Of a stretch of 64,000 nt of DNA, positions 6,884-15,647 are shown piece after piece. The first letter of the stretch is position 1. Each line of letters starts with the position of its first letter. The stretch covers positions 1,612,001-1,676,000 of the forward strand of contig NZ_CP187259.1 in assembly GCF_049676595.1 (NCBI RefSeq), in the 5' to 3' direction. The stretch is from Methanocella_A sp049676595 (lineage in GTDB: Archaea; Halobacteriota; Methanocellia; Methanocellales; Methanocellaceae). The translations under genes and the position numbers were made by a program. Under the pieces are notes generated by a model, which made no database searches, had not been told where the DNA came from, and worked only from the letters and a program-made list of their open reading frames with translations.

Positions 6884-8110
6884 TCAAAGGTTGCGCCTGA
6901 ATACCCGGATAATCCAGATAAGGGCAAGGATATCGACGAGCACGATTGCGGCTACGGCGACAGTACTATCAAGCTTTGCCGCAGGCACCTCGGGAAGCTT
7001 AAGCCCCGGCAGGGCGCCCTGGTTTGTGTTTAAGCCTGCGATAGTAATGTTATACACCCTGTTTTCGCCCGGGTTGACAGACACTGTATTGTCGTACTCG
7101 AAACCGGCTCCTTTCATGTTCACGTTCAGGACACCGAAGGATACTTCAGCCGCATAATAGCCCGACATATCAGTAGGGACTGTGGTATTCACCGTATCCC
7201 CTGTGATGGTGATCATCTTATCCGCCAGCGGGTTGCCTGCGCCGTCCCGCACGTAGCCGGAGAGGTATTCTTTAATTTCCGGCGTCTGGGTCGGCACCGG
7301 GGTGACTACGGGGCCGATCATGATCTTTCTCAGGTCCTCGTTGAACTGGTCAGCCGTCAGAGATGTTCTATTCTTGAAAGACTGGTTGATATTGCCACAG
7401 TCACCGAAATCGGTGAGGATGTTGACCAGCGTGCGGTTACCGTATGTATTCCCGACGTGCTCGACGAGCAGAAATGACTGTGCTTTTACTGCCATGGACT
7501 CCGGGGAGTTCTCGTTGTATACAGTCATGTTGGCGTAGGCTCTTTCCAGTTCCGGCAGGGTCATCCATTTGCCGGTCCTGGCGTTCTCCGCAGCCTGAGC
7601 TCGCTGGTCGTCAGTGATATGCGATGCCACGTAGGCGGCGAGGCCATCCTGGAACCATTCGGGCGGGCTGTGGTAGGTCTCCGGGATAGTCCGCTCCATG
7701 ATCCTTGCCAGATGATACGTGAGGATCTGCCGGTAGTTTGGTACGAGTGCGGGAGACTTGATGGCGACGATGCCCCTGGGGCCGTCGTGGAAGTTACACG
7801 CGGTCGCTTCCTCCGGGATGTCTCCGATACCCGTGATCAGCCTGTACTCGTTGTAGCTGTCGGCGACCACCAGTGTGGTCCTGTTGTGGTGCCCCGGGAA
7901 GAACGAGTTCACCGTGGCATATGCAGCCAGCGATTCGTCCAGTGTCGCAGTCACGGGCACTTTTCCCTCAGGATTATACTTTAAGTAGAACTGGTCCGTC
8001 GTTAAGGTGGTCAGATAACCCCCGAGAGGGGGTAATGTCGACCCTGCTCCGGCTACTCCGGCCATAAGCAATACTAATGCACAAATAAACACAAGTCGGG
8101 TAGCTCTCAC
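6884..8110 (-). CDS. Secreted, membrane-anchored protein with degenerate gluzincin peptidase-like domain
   Basis: 408 residues: a signal peptide (residues 1-22), then a region resembling the peptidase MA-like gluzincins, then a carboxypeptidase-regulatory-like beta sandwich (about 288-370, YLSGYVRDGAGNPL), and a C-terminal membrane helix with basic tail (IWIIRVFRRNL). The expected HExxH is replaced by YHLAR, and the downstream WF-E-GLA-Y motif reads WFQDGLAAY. A normal zinc site therefore looks absent, and the protein may bind rather than cleave. It probably faces the outside of the cell. Confidence 0.6.
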   Translation of the reverse strand: MRATRLVFICALVLLMAGVAGAGSTLPPLGGYLTTLTTDQFYLKYNPEGKVPVTATLDESLAAYATVNSFFPGHHNRTTLVVADSYNEYRLITGIGDIPEEATACNFHDGPRGIVAIKSPALVPNYRQILTYHLARIMERTIPETYHSPPEWFQDGLAAYVASHITDDQRAQAAENARTGKWMTLPELERAYANMTVYNENSPESMAVKAQSFLLVEHVGNTYGNRTLVNILTDFGDCGNINQSFKNRTSLTADQFNEDLRKIMIGPVVTPVPTQTPEIKEYLSGYVRDGAGNPLADKMITITGDTVNTTVPTDMSGYYAAEVSFGVLNVNMKGAGFEYDNTVSVNPGENRVYNITIAGLNTNQGALPGLKLPEVPAAKLDSTVAVAAIVLVDILALIWIIRVFRRNL

Positions 8111-8299
8111 AGGGATCGCGTCTACTATAAGTCCTAACTCTTTATATTCTTTATCTAATCATCGAGCAATCGCTTGCCGGCTATTCCTCAAGTGCAGCGC
8201 TATACGTCGGCACGGTTTGCAGGACCCTTCGGCTCTTCTAACCGAAATGATAAATAAGCTTCAGGCAGCATATCTTATTCGACAATAATAGTCCTTTGT

Positions 8300-8374
8300 G
8301 AAAGGTTTCATACTGTCGGGCAGTGGCCACAGCATAGCTGTGGCCACGACCTGCCAGACAGTATAATACCTTTC
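8300..8374. repeat. Long near-perfect hairpin upstream of the YchF-like GTPase
   Basis: The sequence folds from GAAAGGT (8300-8306) through TACTGTC and GGCAG to a perfect GGCCACAGC-ATA-GCTGTGGCC core, then back through CTGCC, GACAGTA and ACCTTTC (8368-8374). Both arms are over 30 bases. It lies in the 294-base gap between divergent genes, 30 bases before the GTPase start. It could be a hairpin in the GTPase leader RNA, a factor-binding site or a relic of a small mobile repeat. No T-tract follows it. Confidence 0.75.
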
Positions 8375-8404
8375 AAGAATGACTATAAACAGAAGTTGCT
8401 TACT

Positions 8405-9598
8405 ATGACCATACTCATCGCGCTGGCCGGAAAGCCTAACGCGGGGAAGTCGTCGTTCTTCAAGTCGGCCACGCTGGCCGATGTGGAGATCGCCAACTAC
8501 CCCTTCACCACGATCAAGCCCAATCACGGTGTCTCTTACGTGCGGGCAAAATGCCCATCGGTGGAAATGAAAGTCGAATGTACCAAGTGCCAGGATGGCG
8601 AGCGCTTTATCGCCGTGGAGCTGCTGGACGTGGCAGGCCTGGTGCCTGATGCGTACAAGGGCAAAGGTCTTGGCAACAAGTTCCTGGACGACATGCGCCA
8701 GGCTGAAGCTGTCATTCACGTCATCGACGCTTCCGGCGGCACCGACATGGAAGGTAACGTGGTCCCTATCGGCTCTCACGACCCCCTGGAGGACGTCAAG
8801 TTCCTGGAAAACGAGATCACTATGTGGATGTACGGTATCCTCAGCAACAACTGGATGAAGCTGGCGAAAAAGTCGGGCTCCGGCGGCGCCCGGGTGGAGG
8901 ACGTCGTTGCCGAGCAGTTCGCCGGCCTGGGTATCACCGACCTCATGGCAAGGCAGGCCATCCACGAGATCGGGCTCGATAACAAGGCTATCGTCAACTG
9001 GGACGAGCAGGATATGATCGGGCTGTCCGAGTCGCTCCGCAAGGTGAGCAAACCTATGATCATCGCCGCAAACAAGGCAGACATAGCACCTCCCGCCAAC
9101 ATCGAGAAGCTGAAGGGCCTGGAAAAGGGGGGCTATAAGGTAGTCTCGTGCAGCGCAGGCATCGAGCTGGCTCTGCGTAACGCGGCTAAGAACAACTATA
9201 TCGAGTACCTGCCCGGGGATAAGGACTTCAAGATCAAGGATCCAGCAAAGCTGAGCGCCCCGCAGAAGGCTGCGCTGGAAAAGATGCGGGAGTTCATCGT
9301 GAAAAACGGCGGCACCGGCATCCAGCAGTGCCTGAACACTGTCGTCTACAGCCTGCTCGACTTTATTACTGTCTACCCTGTCGAGGACGAGACCCACTTC
9401 ACTAACAAGGACGGCGTAGCGTTCCCGGACGCGTTCCTGATTAAGAAGGGCTCGACTGCAAAGGACCTCGCCTACCGGGTGCATACCCAGATCGGCGACT
9501 CTTTCCTGTTCGCGGTCAACGCCAGGACCAAGATGAGGCTGGGAGAAAAGCACGAGCTGGCTGACAACGACATCATTAAGATCGTGTCTACCAAGTAA
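8405..9598 (+). CDS. YchF/Obg-family GTPase with C-terminal TGS domain
   Basis: 397 residues from ATG 8405; an in-frame TTG at 8396 is less likely. The G domain has Walker A GKPNAGKS at residues 9-16, DVAG as the switch II motif, and NKAD as the base-specificity motif. A helical insertion follows the G3 region, and a TGS (ubiquitin-like) domain fills about the last 75 residues. The family binds GTP or ATP and associates with ribosomes. It is a single-gene unit behind the hairpin at 8300-8374. Confidence 0.88.
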   Translation: MTILIALAGKPNAGKSSFFKSATLADVEIANYPFTTIKPNHGVSYVRAKCPSVEMKVECTKCQDGERFIAVELLDVAGLVPDAYKGKGLGNKFLDDMRQAEAVIHVIDASGGTDMEGNVVPIGSHDPLEDVKFLENEITMWMYGILSNNWMKLAKKSGSGGARVEDVVAEQFAGLGITDLMARQAIHEIGLDNKAIVNWDEQDMIGLSESLRKVSKPMIIAANKADIAPPANIEKLKGLEKGGYKVVSCSAGIELALRNAAKNNYIEYLPGDKDFKIKDPAKLSAPQKAALEKMREFIVKNGGTGIQQCLNTVVYSLLDFITVYPVEDETHFTNKDGVAFPDAFLIKKGSTAKDLAYRVHTQIGDSFLFAVNARTKMRLGEKHELADNDIIKIVSTK

Positions 9599-9647
9599 AC
9601 CTGCAACAAATTTCATATGGGGGCTTACGCCCCCGGTTATGTATCTT

Positions 9648-10037
9648 TTACTGGACTCTTACCTGCTTCTTGTTTTCCCATATGCCGTGCAGGTTGCACG
9701 ATTCTCTAGCTATCAGCATTGTGTCCTGATCGACGGATATCCTGAACGTCACTCTCGGAAACGAGTACTTCGGCTGCATGTACGCACGGGTAGTGCCTAA
9801 GTCGCCGCGATTCAGGTCTATCCACTCGATAAAGTGGGCCAGCTCGCTGGGGTGATCGATCCCCACGCCGATGTTGACTGTCACATCAAACGGCTTACCT
9901 GCCTCTACTACGTCGGGGCACTCGATTCTCGGCCAGTGTTTCTTCTCCAGGTCGCTCATGTTCTCCGGGTTCTTCGGGTAGTTGATCTGCTTGAAAAGGT
10001 CGTCTGTCTTTCCGGCTTCGGCTCTCATCATGCGCAT
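9648..10037 (-). CDS. Superoxide reductase (neelaredoxin/desulfoferrodoxin family)
   Basis: About 129 residues from the ATG at 10037; the frame is open further but crosses a TATA box (near 10106-10115). The iron-centre ligands of superoxide reductases are visible: KKHWP near the N-terminus, HPSELAHFIEW in the middle and CNLHGIWE near the C-terminus. Length fits the one-iron class II enzymes that lack the N-terminal desulforedoxin domain. It reduces superoxide to peroxide without releasing oxygen, which suits a strict anaerobe. Several ATGs are clustered at the start, so the exact one is uncertain. Confidence 0.85.
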   Translation of the reverse strand: MRMMRAEAGKTDDLFKQINYPKNPENMSDLEKKHWPRIECPDVVEAGKPFDVTVNIGVGIDHPSELAHFIEWIDLNRGDLGTTRAYMQPKYSFPRVTFRISVDQDTMLIARESCNLHGIWENKKQVRVQ

Positions 10038-10215
10038 CACCGTGCTGCTAAGGCTTATCCCATGCCTGGTTAAGCCCCGGCCATCAACTAGTTGACCGGG
10101 GGATATAAATATCGTCCTGATAAAATTGTCGTTCCCTTTCCCGGATTCTCGTGGAATGCGCAGTGCTATGCGGAGAGGAAAATATTTAGGCATGGGTCTC
10201 TATCAATTGCATTGT

Positions 10216-11187
10216 ATGTCCCGATACGGTCTAATCTCTATCCTGCTGGCTATCTTCCTGGCAATGCTGGTAGTCCCGGTGGTGGGCATGGCCCAGAACG
10301 CTACTTCTACAAATCTTACTGAACCCGGTACCGCTCTGGTCAACGTTTCCCCGGTTGTCCCTGTATCGTGCAGCACCGGTATTTCCATTGCTGATGCCAC
10401 TGATATCAACTACTCGGCCTACTCTGAGATCTATGGCACCTCGCCTCACGTATCGGTCATCACCGCGCAGCTATACCTCAATGGTAAGCCGTACAACCGC
10501 TCCAACATCCCTATCACTTTCACCTCTGACAACGACTCTGTCGCAGTGCTGGAGTCCCTGGACCGGACCCGGCCGAGCGACGAGCACGGGCAGGCGAAAA
10601 TCCTGCTCATTTCCAACAACACAGTCGGCATGGTGAACATCACTGCCAGCTCTAAGATCTCGTACAGCCACGAAATTAAAGACACCTGCTCTGTATGGGT
10701 CGTAGGTTGGGGCACTGTCTCGGGTTTCGTTACTGACAAGAACAAAAATGGTGTACCAAACGCAAAAGTCACCTTGTGGGTCTGGAATGGCACCAGTAAT
10801 GTGGGTGTCCTCCGTGCTCCTGATAATCCTCAGCTGACCAACGATGGCAGTACTGCGGCCATAGGCACTTACACGTACTCCCGGGTGCCCAAGGGTACCT
10901 ATAACCTGACTGCGGAGAAGGACGGCCACGTCTACTTTGCCATGGTATACATGAACGTTGGCACCTACACTGCCAATGTAGCGTTCCCGGACTACGTGTA
11001 CCCGGCGCTAATCACCCCGACCCCGACCCCTGAGCCTGTCATAACTCCGGTTCCTTCGGAGGCCCCGACTACTGTGCCGACTGCGGCTTCTTCGTCCGGC
11101 CTGACCATACCTGGCATGGGGGCGATGCTAACCGTACTGGCACTCGTGGCATCGCTGGGAATCGCTGCGATAGCGCTGAAAAAATAA
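10216..11187 (+). CDS. Secreted surface protein with Ig-like and carboxypeptidase-regulatory-like domains
   Basis: About 323 residues from ATG 10216, which directly begins a signal peptide (MSRYGLISILLAIFLAMLVV). The frame is open upstream to 10126, but that would bury the signal. A bacterial Ig-like segment (about residues 60-165, with FTSDNDSVAVLES) is followed by a carboxypeptidase-regulatory-like repeat (VSGFVTDKNKNGVPNAKVTL). A Thr/Pro linker then leads to a C-terminal hydrophobic helix ending IALKK after a PGMG motif. The end resembles archaeosortase-type PGF-CTERM signals, but the motif is not exact. Likely an S-layer-associated or cell-surface protein. Confidence 0.65.
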   Translation: MSRYGLISILLAIFLAMLVVPVVGMAQNATSTNLTEPGTALVNVSPVVPVSCSTGISIADATDINYSAYSEIYGTSPHVSVITAQLYLNGKPYNRSNIPITFTSDNDSVAVLESLDRTRPSDEHGQAKILLISNNTVGMVNITASSKISYSHEIKDTCSVWVVGWGTVSGFVTDKNKNGVPNAKVTLWVWNGTSNVGVLRAPDNPQLTNDGSTAAIGTYTYSRVPKGTYNLTAEKDGHVYFAMVYMNVGTYTANVAFPDYVYPALITPTPTPEPVITPVPSEAPTTVPTAASSSGLTIPGMGAMLTVLALVASLGIAAIALKK

Positions 11188-11198
11188 GCTTTTTCTTT

Positions 11199-13277
11199 CT
11201 ATAGTATGTCCGGCTGCTTTGCCGCTGCCGGGCCTTTTACCAGCCTGGCACCGCACCTGACGCACGTGCCGGTATCTTTGGCGTTGATCTGGCTGCAGCG
11301 GGGGCATCTGACCTTCAGCGACTTGAGGTCGGTCCCGCATTTCAGGCAATACTGCTGGTCTCCGGTGATCTTCTCCCCGCAGGACGGGCACTGTGTGGGT
11401 TCGGCTGCAACATTTTCCACATTTTGCTGCGAATCGGCAACGCTGGCCTGTACGGCATCAGCTTTTACAGTCTGGTTCTCGGTCTGCTGGGCTGCGGCTG
11501 CTGCCTGCGGGCGCTGCTGCACCATTTTACTGATGTCTCTCGGCGTCCGGTTTAGCGGCTTGATGTGGGGCTTAATAGAAACCTTGGCCTGGGGCTGCTG
11601 CTGTTTCTTGTTCTGGTCCAGCGTCCTGAACTTCACGGCGGAAATGCGGACGCCTTCCGGTATGATCGGGGACTTAATAGCCCTGGGCGTGAATACTGGC
11701 GCTTTCTCCTGAACGTCGGGGGAGTCAGCCGTACTGCTCTGGGCCGGGAGCTCCGGGGCTTCGGCGGCTTTTTCGGGAACTACTTCCGCAGCCGGCGCTT
11801 CTGCCGTCATTTCCTCGACCGGGGCTGACAGTTCCGCCACGGCCGGTTCCAGTGGCATTTCCGGCTTAGAGCTTACCGGTACACTGCTGTCCGGTTCATC
11901 GGCGATCTCTATCGTAGCATTGGCGATTTCGTTGTGATCGGTATTCTCTTCGGCGACAGCTGTCGTATTCTCAGCCATTTCCGACATCGCCCCGGTTGCA
12001 CCGGGTACTTCGACGTCAGCGGCAGCTATTTCAACTTCAGGTATATGCTGGTGCGTCATGGGCTCTGCCGCGGCTTCCTGATCTACAGGCCCGGTTTCGC
12101 CGTCCTGCAGTTCGCCCTGCTGGTCTTTGTGCAGGTGCTTCATGCCCAGCGAGTCCAGCAGGCTTTCGGCCGATTCCGAGAAGTCCATTTTCACCTTGGC
12201 GACCATGTCCCGCAGTTCGGCCTCTTCTTTCGAGATCTTTTCCTCTGCGGGCTTTTCTTCGCGATCGCTATCAGCGCTGCCGGTGATGACTCCCGCTATC
12301 TCCGAAAAGTCATCTATGATCTTGTCCATTGCCTCGCTGTCGTCGTGATCGTGAGATCCGGCCCTGCCTTTGGGCGTGCCGTTGTCCTGCGCCTTTCCGT
12401 TCCGCATGTCCGACTTTCGGGCGAAGTTGGCCGCCAGCGACAGCAGGCGGTTATCAATACGGCTATCGCCATTCTGGCTTTTCTCCCTGACCGAGGCTTT
12501 CTTCCTCATGATGTCTGCCAGGCCGCCTGTCGAATCAAATTTCTGCTGTGGTGTGTTATCAGGTTCCTGCGGGGGCGCCCGGTTTTGCGTGATGGCCTGG
12601 TAAGCCTCCGCCGCAGCGCTTTTCACTTCTGCGTCGGGGTAGAACGTGGATATGTGCAGCAGCGTCTTTTCTGCCTCTGCCATGTACTCGGGGTGAGTCC
12701 GGGCGAGTTTAGTGATAATCCTCGCCGCATAAACTCTGGTCGAGTTGTTAATACTGCCCAGCTCTCTGGTCAGGAGGGCGGCGTACGGCTCGAAAAACTC
12801 GGGCCTGTAACCGGCGGCTTTCATGAGCACTTCGTAGGAGATCGATGCTGTGGTGCCGCTGGCTTCCTCGAGGAACAGGAGCATCGCAGGGATAAATACC
12901 GCAGACCTGTCGATGTCGCCGGCGACTCTCTCCCGGGCGTAGCCCGAGATACCTTCGATCAGGATTTTATTCGAAACTGCTGACTTATCTTCCACGAGGG
13001 TGAGCACCCTGTTATCCAGGGCGTTTTCTATATCCTCCGCCATGGGCATGAACAGCAGCATAGATTTGAGTGCGTATCCCGCCGCAGTCAAATTTGTAGA
13101 ATTCATGGCGATGTCGAGGACAGCCCAGGAAACCCGCTGTAGCTCCTCCGGCTCCGCTATCTCGGCAACGGCTACCTTTAGCTCGCTGATCGCGACATCG
13201 TCGCACTTGCCTGAAGCAATCTTATCGACGATAATATCTGCTTTCTTGCGGGGTGCCTTCCTGGGATAGAACCTCAT
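11199..13277 (-). CDS. Large protein with helical-repeat N-terminus, disordered middle and C-terminal zinc ribbons
   Basis: 692 residues. Residues 1-230 look like HEAT-type helical repeats (regular hydrophobic helices, AAARII/AYAARI-type pairs). Residues 230-620 are acidic, Ala/Glu/Pro-rich and probably disordered. The C-terminus has two four-cysteine ribbons, CPSC..CLKC and CPRC..CVRC, as in double-zinc-ribbon proteins. No enzyme motif is visible. The layout suggests a scaffold or adaptor. It is divergent from ruvC over a 194-base gap. The family is not one I can name. Confidence 0.6.
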   Translation of the reverse strand: MRFYPRKAPRKKADIIVDKIASGKCDDVAISELKVAVAEIAEPEELQRVSWAVLDIAMNSTNLTAAGYALKSMLLFMPMAEDIENALDNRVLTLVEDKSAVSNKILIEGISGYARERVAGDIDRSAVFIPAMLLFLEEASGTTASISYEVLMKAAGYRPEFFEPYAALLTRELGSINNSTRVYAARIITKLARTHPEYMAEAEKTLLHISTFYPDAEVKSAAAEAYQAITQNRAPPQEPDNTPQQKFDSTGGLADIMRKKASVREKSQNGDSRIDNRLLSLAANFARKSDMRNGKAQDNGTPKGRAGSHDHDDSEAMDKIIDDFSEIAGVITGSADSDREEKPAEEKISKEEAELRDMVAKVKMDFSESAESLLDSLGMKHLHKDQQGELQDGETGPVDQEAAAEPMTHQHIPEVEIAAADVEVPGATGAMSEMAENTTAVAEENTDHNEIANATIEIADEPDSSVPVSSKPEMPLEPAVAELSAPVEEMTAEAPAAEVVPEKAAEAPELPAQSSTADSPDVQEKAPVFTPRAIKSPIIPEGVRISAVKFRTLDQNKKQQQPQAKVSIKPHIKPLNRTPRDISKMVQQRPQAAAAAQQTENQTVKADAVQASVADSQQNVENVAAEPTQCPSCGEKITGDQQYCLKCGTDLKSLKVRCPRCSQINAKDTGTCVRCGARLVKGPAAAKQPDIL

Positions 13278-13471
13278 GCGTGATCACGGTCTTCCGGCAT
13301 GACAGCAAACATTATGTTCATTGACGCCTCATCGAAGATTAGGATGAACCACCATTCTGGGCTGTCATACCCGGATATAGAGTGTATTATCGCTCAATAC
13401 GATAATATATTTGCCGGTAGAGCGTCAATCTACGATAAATATGAGCATCAATTATTGATTTTTAGATAAAT

Positions 13472-13978
13472 ATGAGAATACTTGGAATTGACCCTGGCTT
13501 TGCACTGGTGGGATTTGGCATTGTCGAGGTCGGAAAAAACGGCCTGAAGGCGGGCAAATACGGGCACATCTCCACGGAAAGTGGTGTCCCGGTCCCTGAT
13601 CGCCTAAAGATTTTATACGATGACATGAGTACAGTAATAGCAGAGTACAAGCCCGATGTCGTTGCAGTCGAGGAGTTATTTTTCAACAAGAACGTCAAGA
13701 CTGCCATCGTAGCCAGCCATGCCCGGGGCGTACTGGTCCTGGCCGCGGTGAACGCGGGGCTGGAAGTGGCAGAATATACTCCCCTGCAGGTAAAGCAGGC
13801 TGTGGTGGGCTACGGCAGAGCCAGCAAACAGCAGGTGCAGATAATGGTGACCAAACTGCTGGGGCTGAAGGATATCCCCAAGCCGGACGATACTGCCGAT
13901 GCGCTGGCGGTAGCCATATGCCACGCGAACTCCGCGAGGATGGAGAACATTCGAAATGATAGCACACATCGAAGGTAA
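13472..13978 (+). CDS. ruvC: Holliday junction resolvase RuvC
   Basis: 168 residues, close to the bacterial norm of about 170. The RNase H-fold catalytic acids are all present: Asp7 in GIDPG, Glu67 in VAVEELFF, and Asp140/Asp143 in PKPDDTADALA. RuvC cuts four-way DNA junctions symmetrically after RuvAB branch migration. Its 3' end overlaps the ruvA start by 23 bases, so the two are co-translated. Archaea normally resolve junctions with Hjc and lack RuvC, so this operon is probably of bacterial origin. Confidence 0.92.
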   Translation: MRILGIDPGFALVGFGIVEVGKNGLKAGKYGHISTESGVPVPDRLKILYDDMSTVIAEYKPDVVAVEELFFNKNVKTAIVASHARGVLVLAAVNAGLEVAEYTPLQVKQAVVGYGRASKQQVQIMVTKLLGLKDIPKPDDTADALAVAICHANSARMENIRNDSTHRR

Positions 13979-14555
13979 AATCGACGCCAAATCCGAAGAA
14001 GTCGTAGTTATCGAGGCGGGCGGCATAGGCTACGAAGTCCACGTGCCGACGCCGGTCATAGATCAGCTCCCGGCAGAAGGAGAGCTCTGCAAGCTCTACG
14101 TGCACTCGAACTTCCGGGAAGAGGATGGGACGTCTCTCTACGGGTTCGCAACAGTGCAGGACCGGGACTTCTTCCGGCTGCTACTAACCGTATCGGGCAT
14201 CGGGCCGAAAGTAGGCCTCGGTATCATGTCGGGCGCCACTGTGGAAGAGATCGCAGAGGCCATCGTGACCGAAGACCTGAAAACCCTCACCCGCATGAAC
14301 GGCGTGGGGAAGAAGACCGCCCAGCGGCTAGTGCTGGAGCTGAAGGATAAAGTGGCGAAGCTTCGCATCATGCACCACGCCAAGAAGCAGGTCAAGGGCG
14401 ACACGACTTCCACCGACGCAGTGGATGCTCTTGTGGCGCTGGGATACAGCAGGCAGGCGGCCTCGGATGCCGTTGCCAAAGCAAGAGAGAACTTTGCAGC
14501 ACCGCCGCTGGTAAACGAGCTGGTCGTAGCCTCGCTGAGGTATGCGGCTAAATAG
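13956..14555 (+). CDS. ruvA: Holliday junction DNA-binding protein RuvA
   Basis: 199 residues. Domain I (about 1-63, starting MIAHIEGKID) is the OB fold that grips the junction. Domain II (about 70-140) holds two helix-hairpin-helix motifs (LLTVSGIGPKVGLGI and LTRMNGVGKKTAQRLVLEL). Domain III (about 150-199, ALVALGYSRQAASDAV) is the three-helix RuvB-contact domain. All parts are intact. It overlaps the ruvC end and is followed after 40 bases by ruvB. Confidence 0.93.
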   Translation: MIAHIEGKIDAKSEEVVVIEAGGIGYEVHVPTPVIDQLPAEGELCKLYVHSNFREEDGTSLYGFATVQDRDFFRLLLTVSGIGPKVGLGIMSGATVEEIAEAIVTEDLKTLTRMNGVGKKTAQRLVLELKDKVAKLRIMHHAKKQVKGDTTSTDAVDALVALGYSRQAASDAVAKARENFAAPPLVNELVVASLRYAAK

Positions 14556-14595
14556 CCGTGCGACAAAAAACTGACTGAGCCAGATTTGGGTACTT

Positions 14596-15633
14596 ATGAT
14601 CAACGTTGACGAAGAACAACAACCGGAAAGAGAAGAACGGGTGGTATCGCCTGAGGAGATCGAAGGCGACCGGGAAGAGCGGGTCTTTGAAGGCCTTCGC
14701 CCGAAGAGCCTCGAAGACTTCATCGGCCAGAAGAAGATCAAGGAAAACCTCCGGGTCTTCATCGATGCGGCAAAGATGCGCAACGAGTCCCTCGACCACG
14801 TCCTGCTCTACGGACCGCCTGGCCTCGGCAAGACTACCCTGGCTAACATCATCGCCAGAGAGATGGGGGCCAACATCCGCATCACCTCTGGTCCCGCCAT
14901 CGAGCGGGCAGGCGATTTAGCCGCTATCTTAACTAACCTGAAAGAAGGCGACGTCATCTTCATCGATGAAATCCACCGGCTGAGCCACGTGGTGGAGGAA
15001 ATCCTGTACTCGGCCATGGAAGACTTCGAGATCGACATCATCATCGGCAAGGGCCCGAGCGCCCGCTCGATCAGGCTGGAGCTGCCGAGGTTCACACTCG
15101 TCGGCGCCACGACCCGGGCAGGCATGCTTTCCCCGCCCCTGAGAGACAGGTTCGGCATGTCGCTGCGGTTCGAGTTCTACACGCCGGAGGACTTAAAGAC
15201 CATCATCGACAGGTCTGCGAAGATCCTGAACATGGAGATCACTCCCGAAGGCTCGATGGAAATCGCCGCCCGCTCCAGAGGCACGCCCAGAATTGCGAAC
15301 AGGCTGCTCCGCAGGGTTAGAGACTTCGCCCACGTGGAAAAGAAGAATGTAATCGATACGGAGATCGCCAGAAAGTCGCTCGACAAGCTGGATGTCGACT
15401 TCCTCGGTCTCGATGCTATGGACCGCCGGATTCTCAAGACGATCATCAAGGACTATAGCGGCGGCCCGGTGGGCGCCGAGACGCTGGCAGTCAGCGTGAG
15501 CGAAGAGACTGATACTATCGAGGACGTCTACGAGCCCTACTTGATCCAGATCGGATTCATCAACAGGACTCCGAGAGGCCGAATGACCACTCCGGCGGCG
15601 GCCGAGCACCTGAAAAAGATGGGTATATTATAG
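14596..15633 (+). CDS. ruvB: Holliday junction branch-migration ATPase RuvB
   Basis: 345 residues. Walker A GPPGLGKT lies at 73-80, Walker B IFIDEIH at about 121-127, and the sensor region is VGATTRAGMLSPPLRDRFG. The C-terminal winged helix (last ~80 residues, TPRGRMTTPAAAEHL) contacts DNA. A charged N-terminal extension of about 30 residues precedes the usual start of homology at RPKSLEDFIGQ. With ruvC and ruvA it forms a complete bacterial RuvCAB operon. It ends 15 bases before the convergent methyltransferase gene. Confidence 0.94.
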   Translation: MINVDEEQQPEREERVVSPEEIEGDREERVFEGLRPKSLEDFIGQKKIKENLRVFIDAAKMRNESLDHVLLYGPPGLGKTTLANIIAREMGANIRITSGPAIERAGDLAAILTNLKEGDVIFIDEIHRLSHVVEEILYSAMEDFEIDIIIGKGPSARSIRLELPRFTLVGATTRAGMLSPPLRDRFGMSLRFEFYTPEDLKTIIDRSAKILNMEITPEGSMEIAARSRGTPRIANRLLRRVRDFAHVEKKNVIDTEIARKSLDKLDVDFLGLDAMDRRILKTIIKDYSGGPVGAETLAVSVSEETDTIEDVYEPYLIQIGFINRTPRGRMTTPAAAEHLKKMGIL

Positions 15634-15647
15634 AAATATTCCCGTCT

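Noticed and set aside
8261..9616. A 451-residue reverse-strand open frame across the GTPase gene
   Set aside because: It is a shadow of the YchF-like gene. The plus strand has clear GTPase motifs, and the reverse product has no recognisable domain.
10126..10215. Longer N-terminus of the surface protein at 10216
   Set aside because: It would place 30 residues before a normal signal peptide.
11090..11187. A PGF-CTERM archaeosortase signal
   Set aside because: The motif reads PGMG rather than PGF, and no sortase gene is in the window. Kept only as a resemblance.
11934..12983. A 349-residue plus-strand frame inside the large zinc-ribbon gene
   Set aside because: It is in GC-rich sequence opposite a gene with zinc ribbons and helical repeats, and its composition is typical of an antisense shadow.
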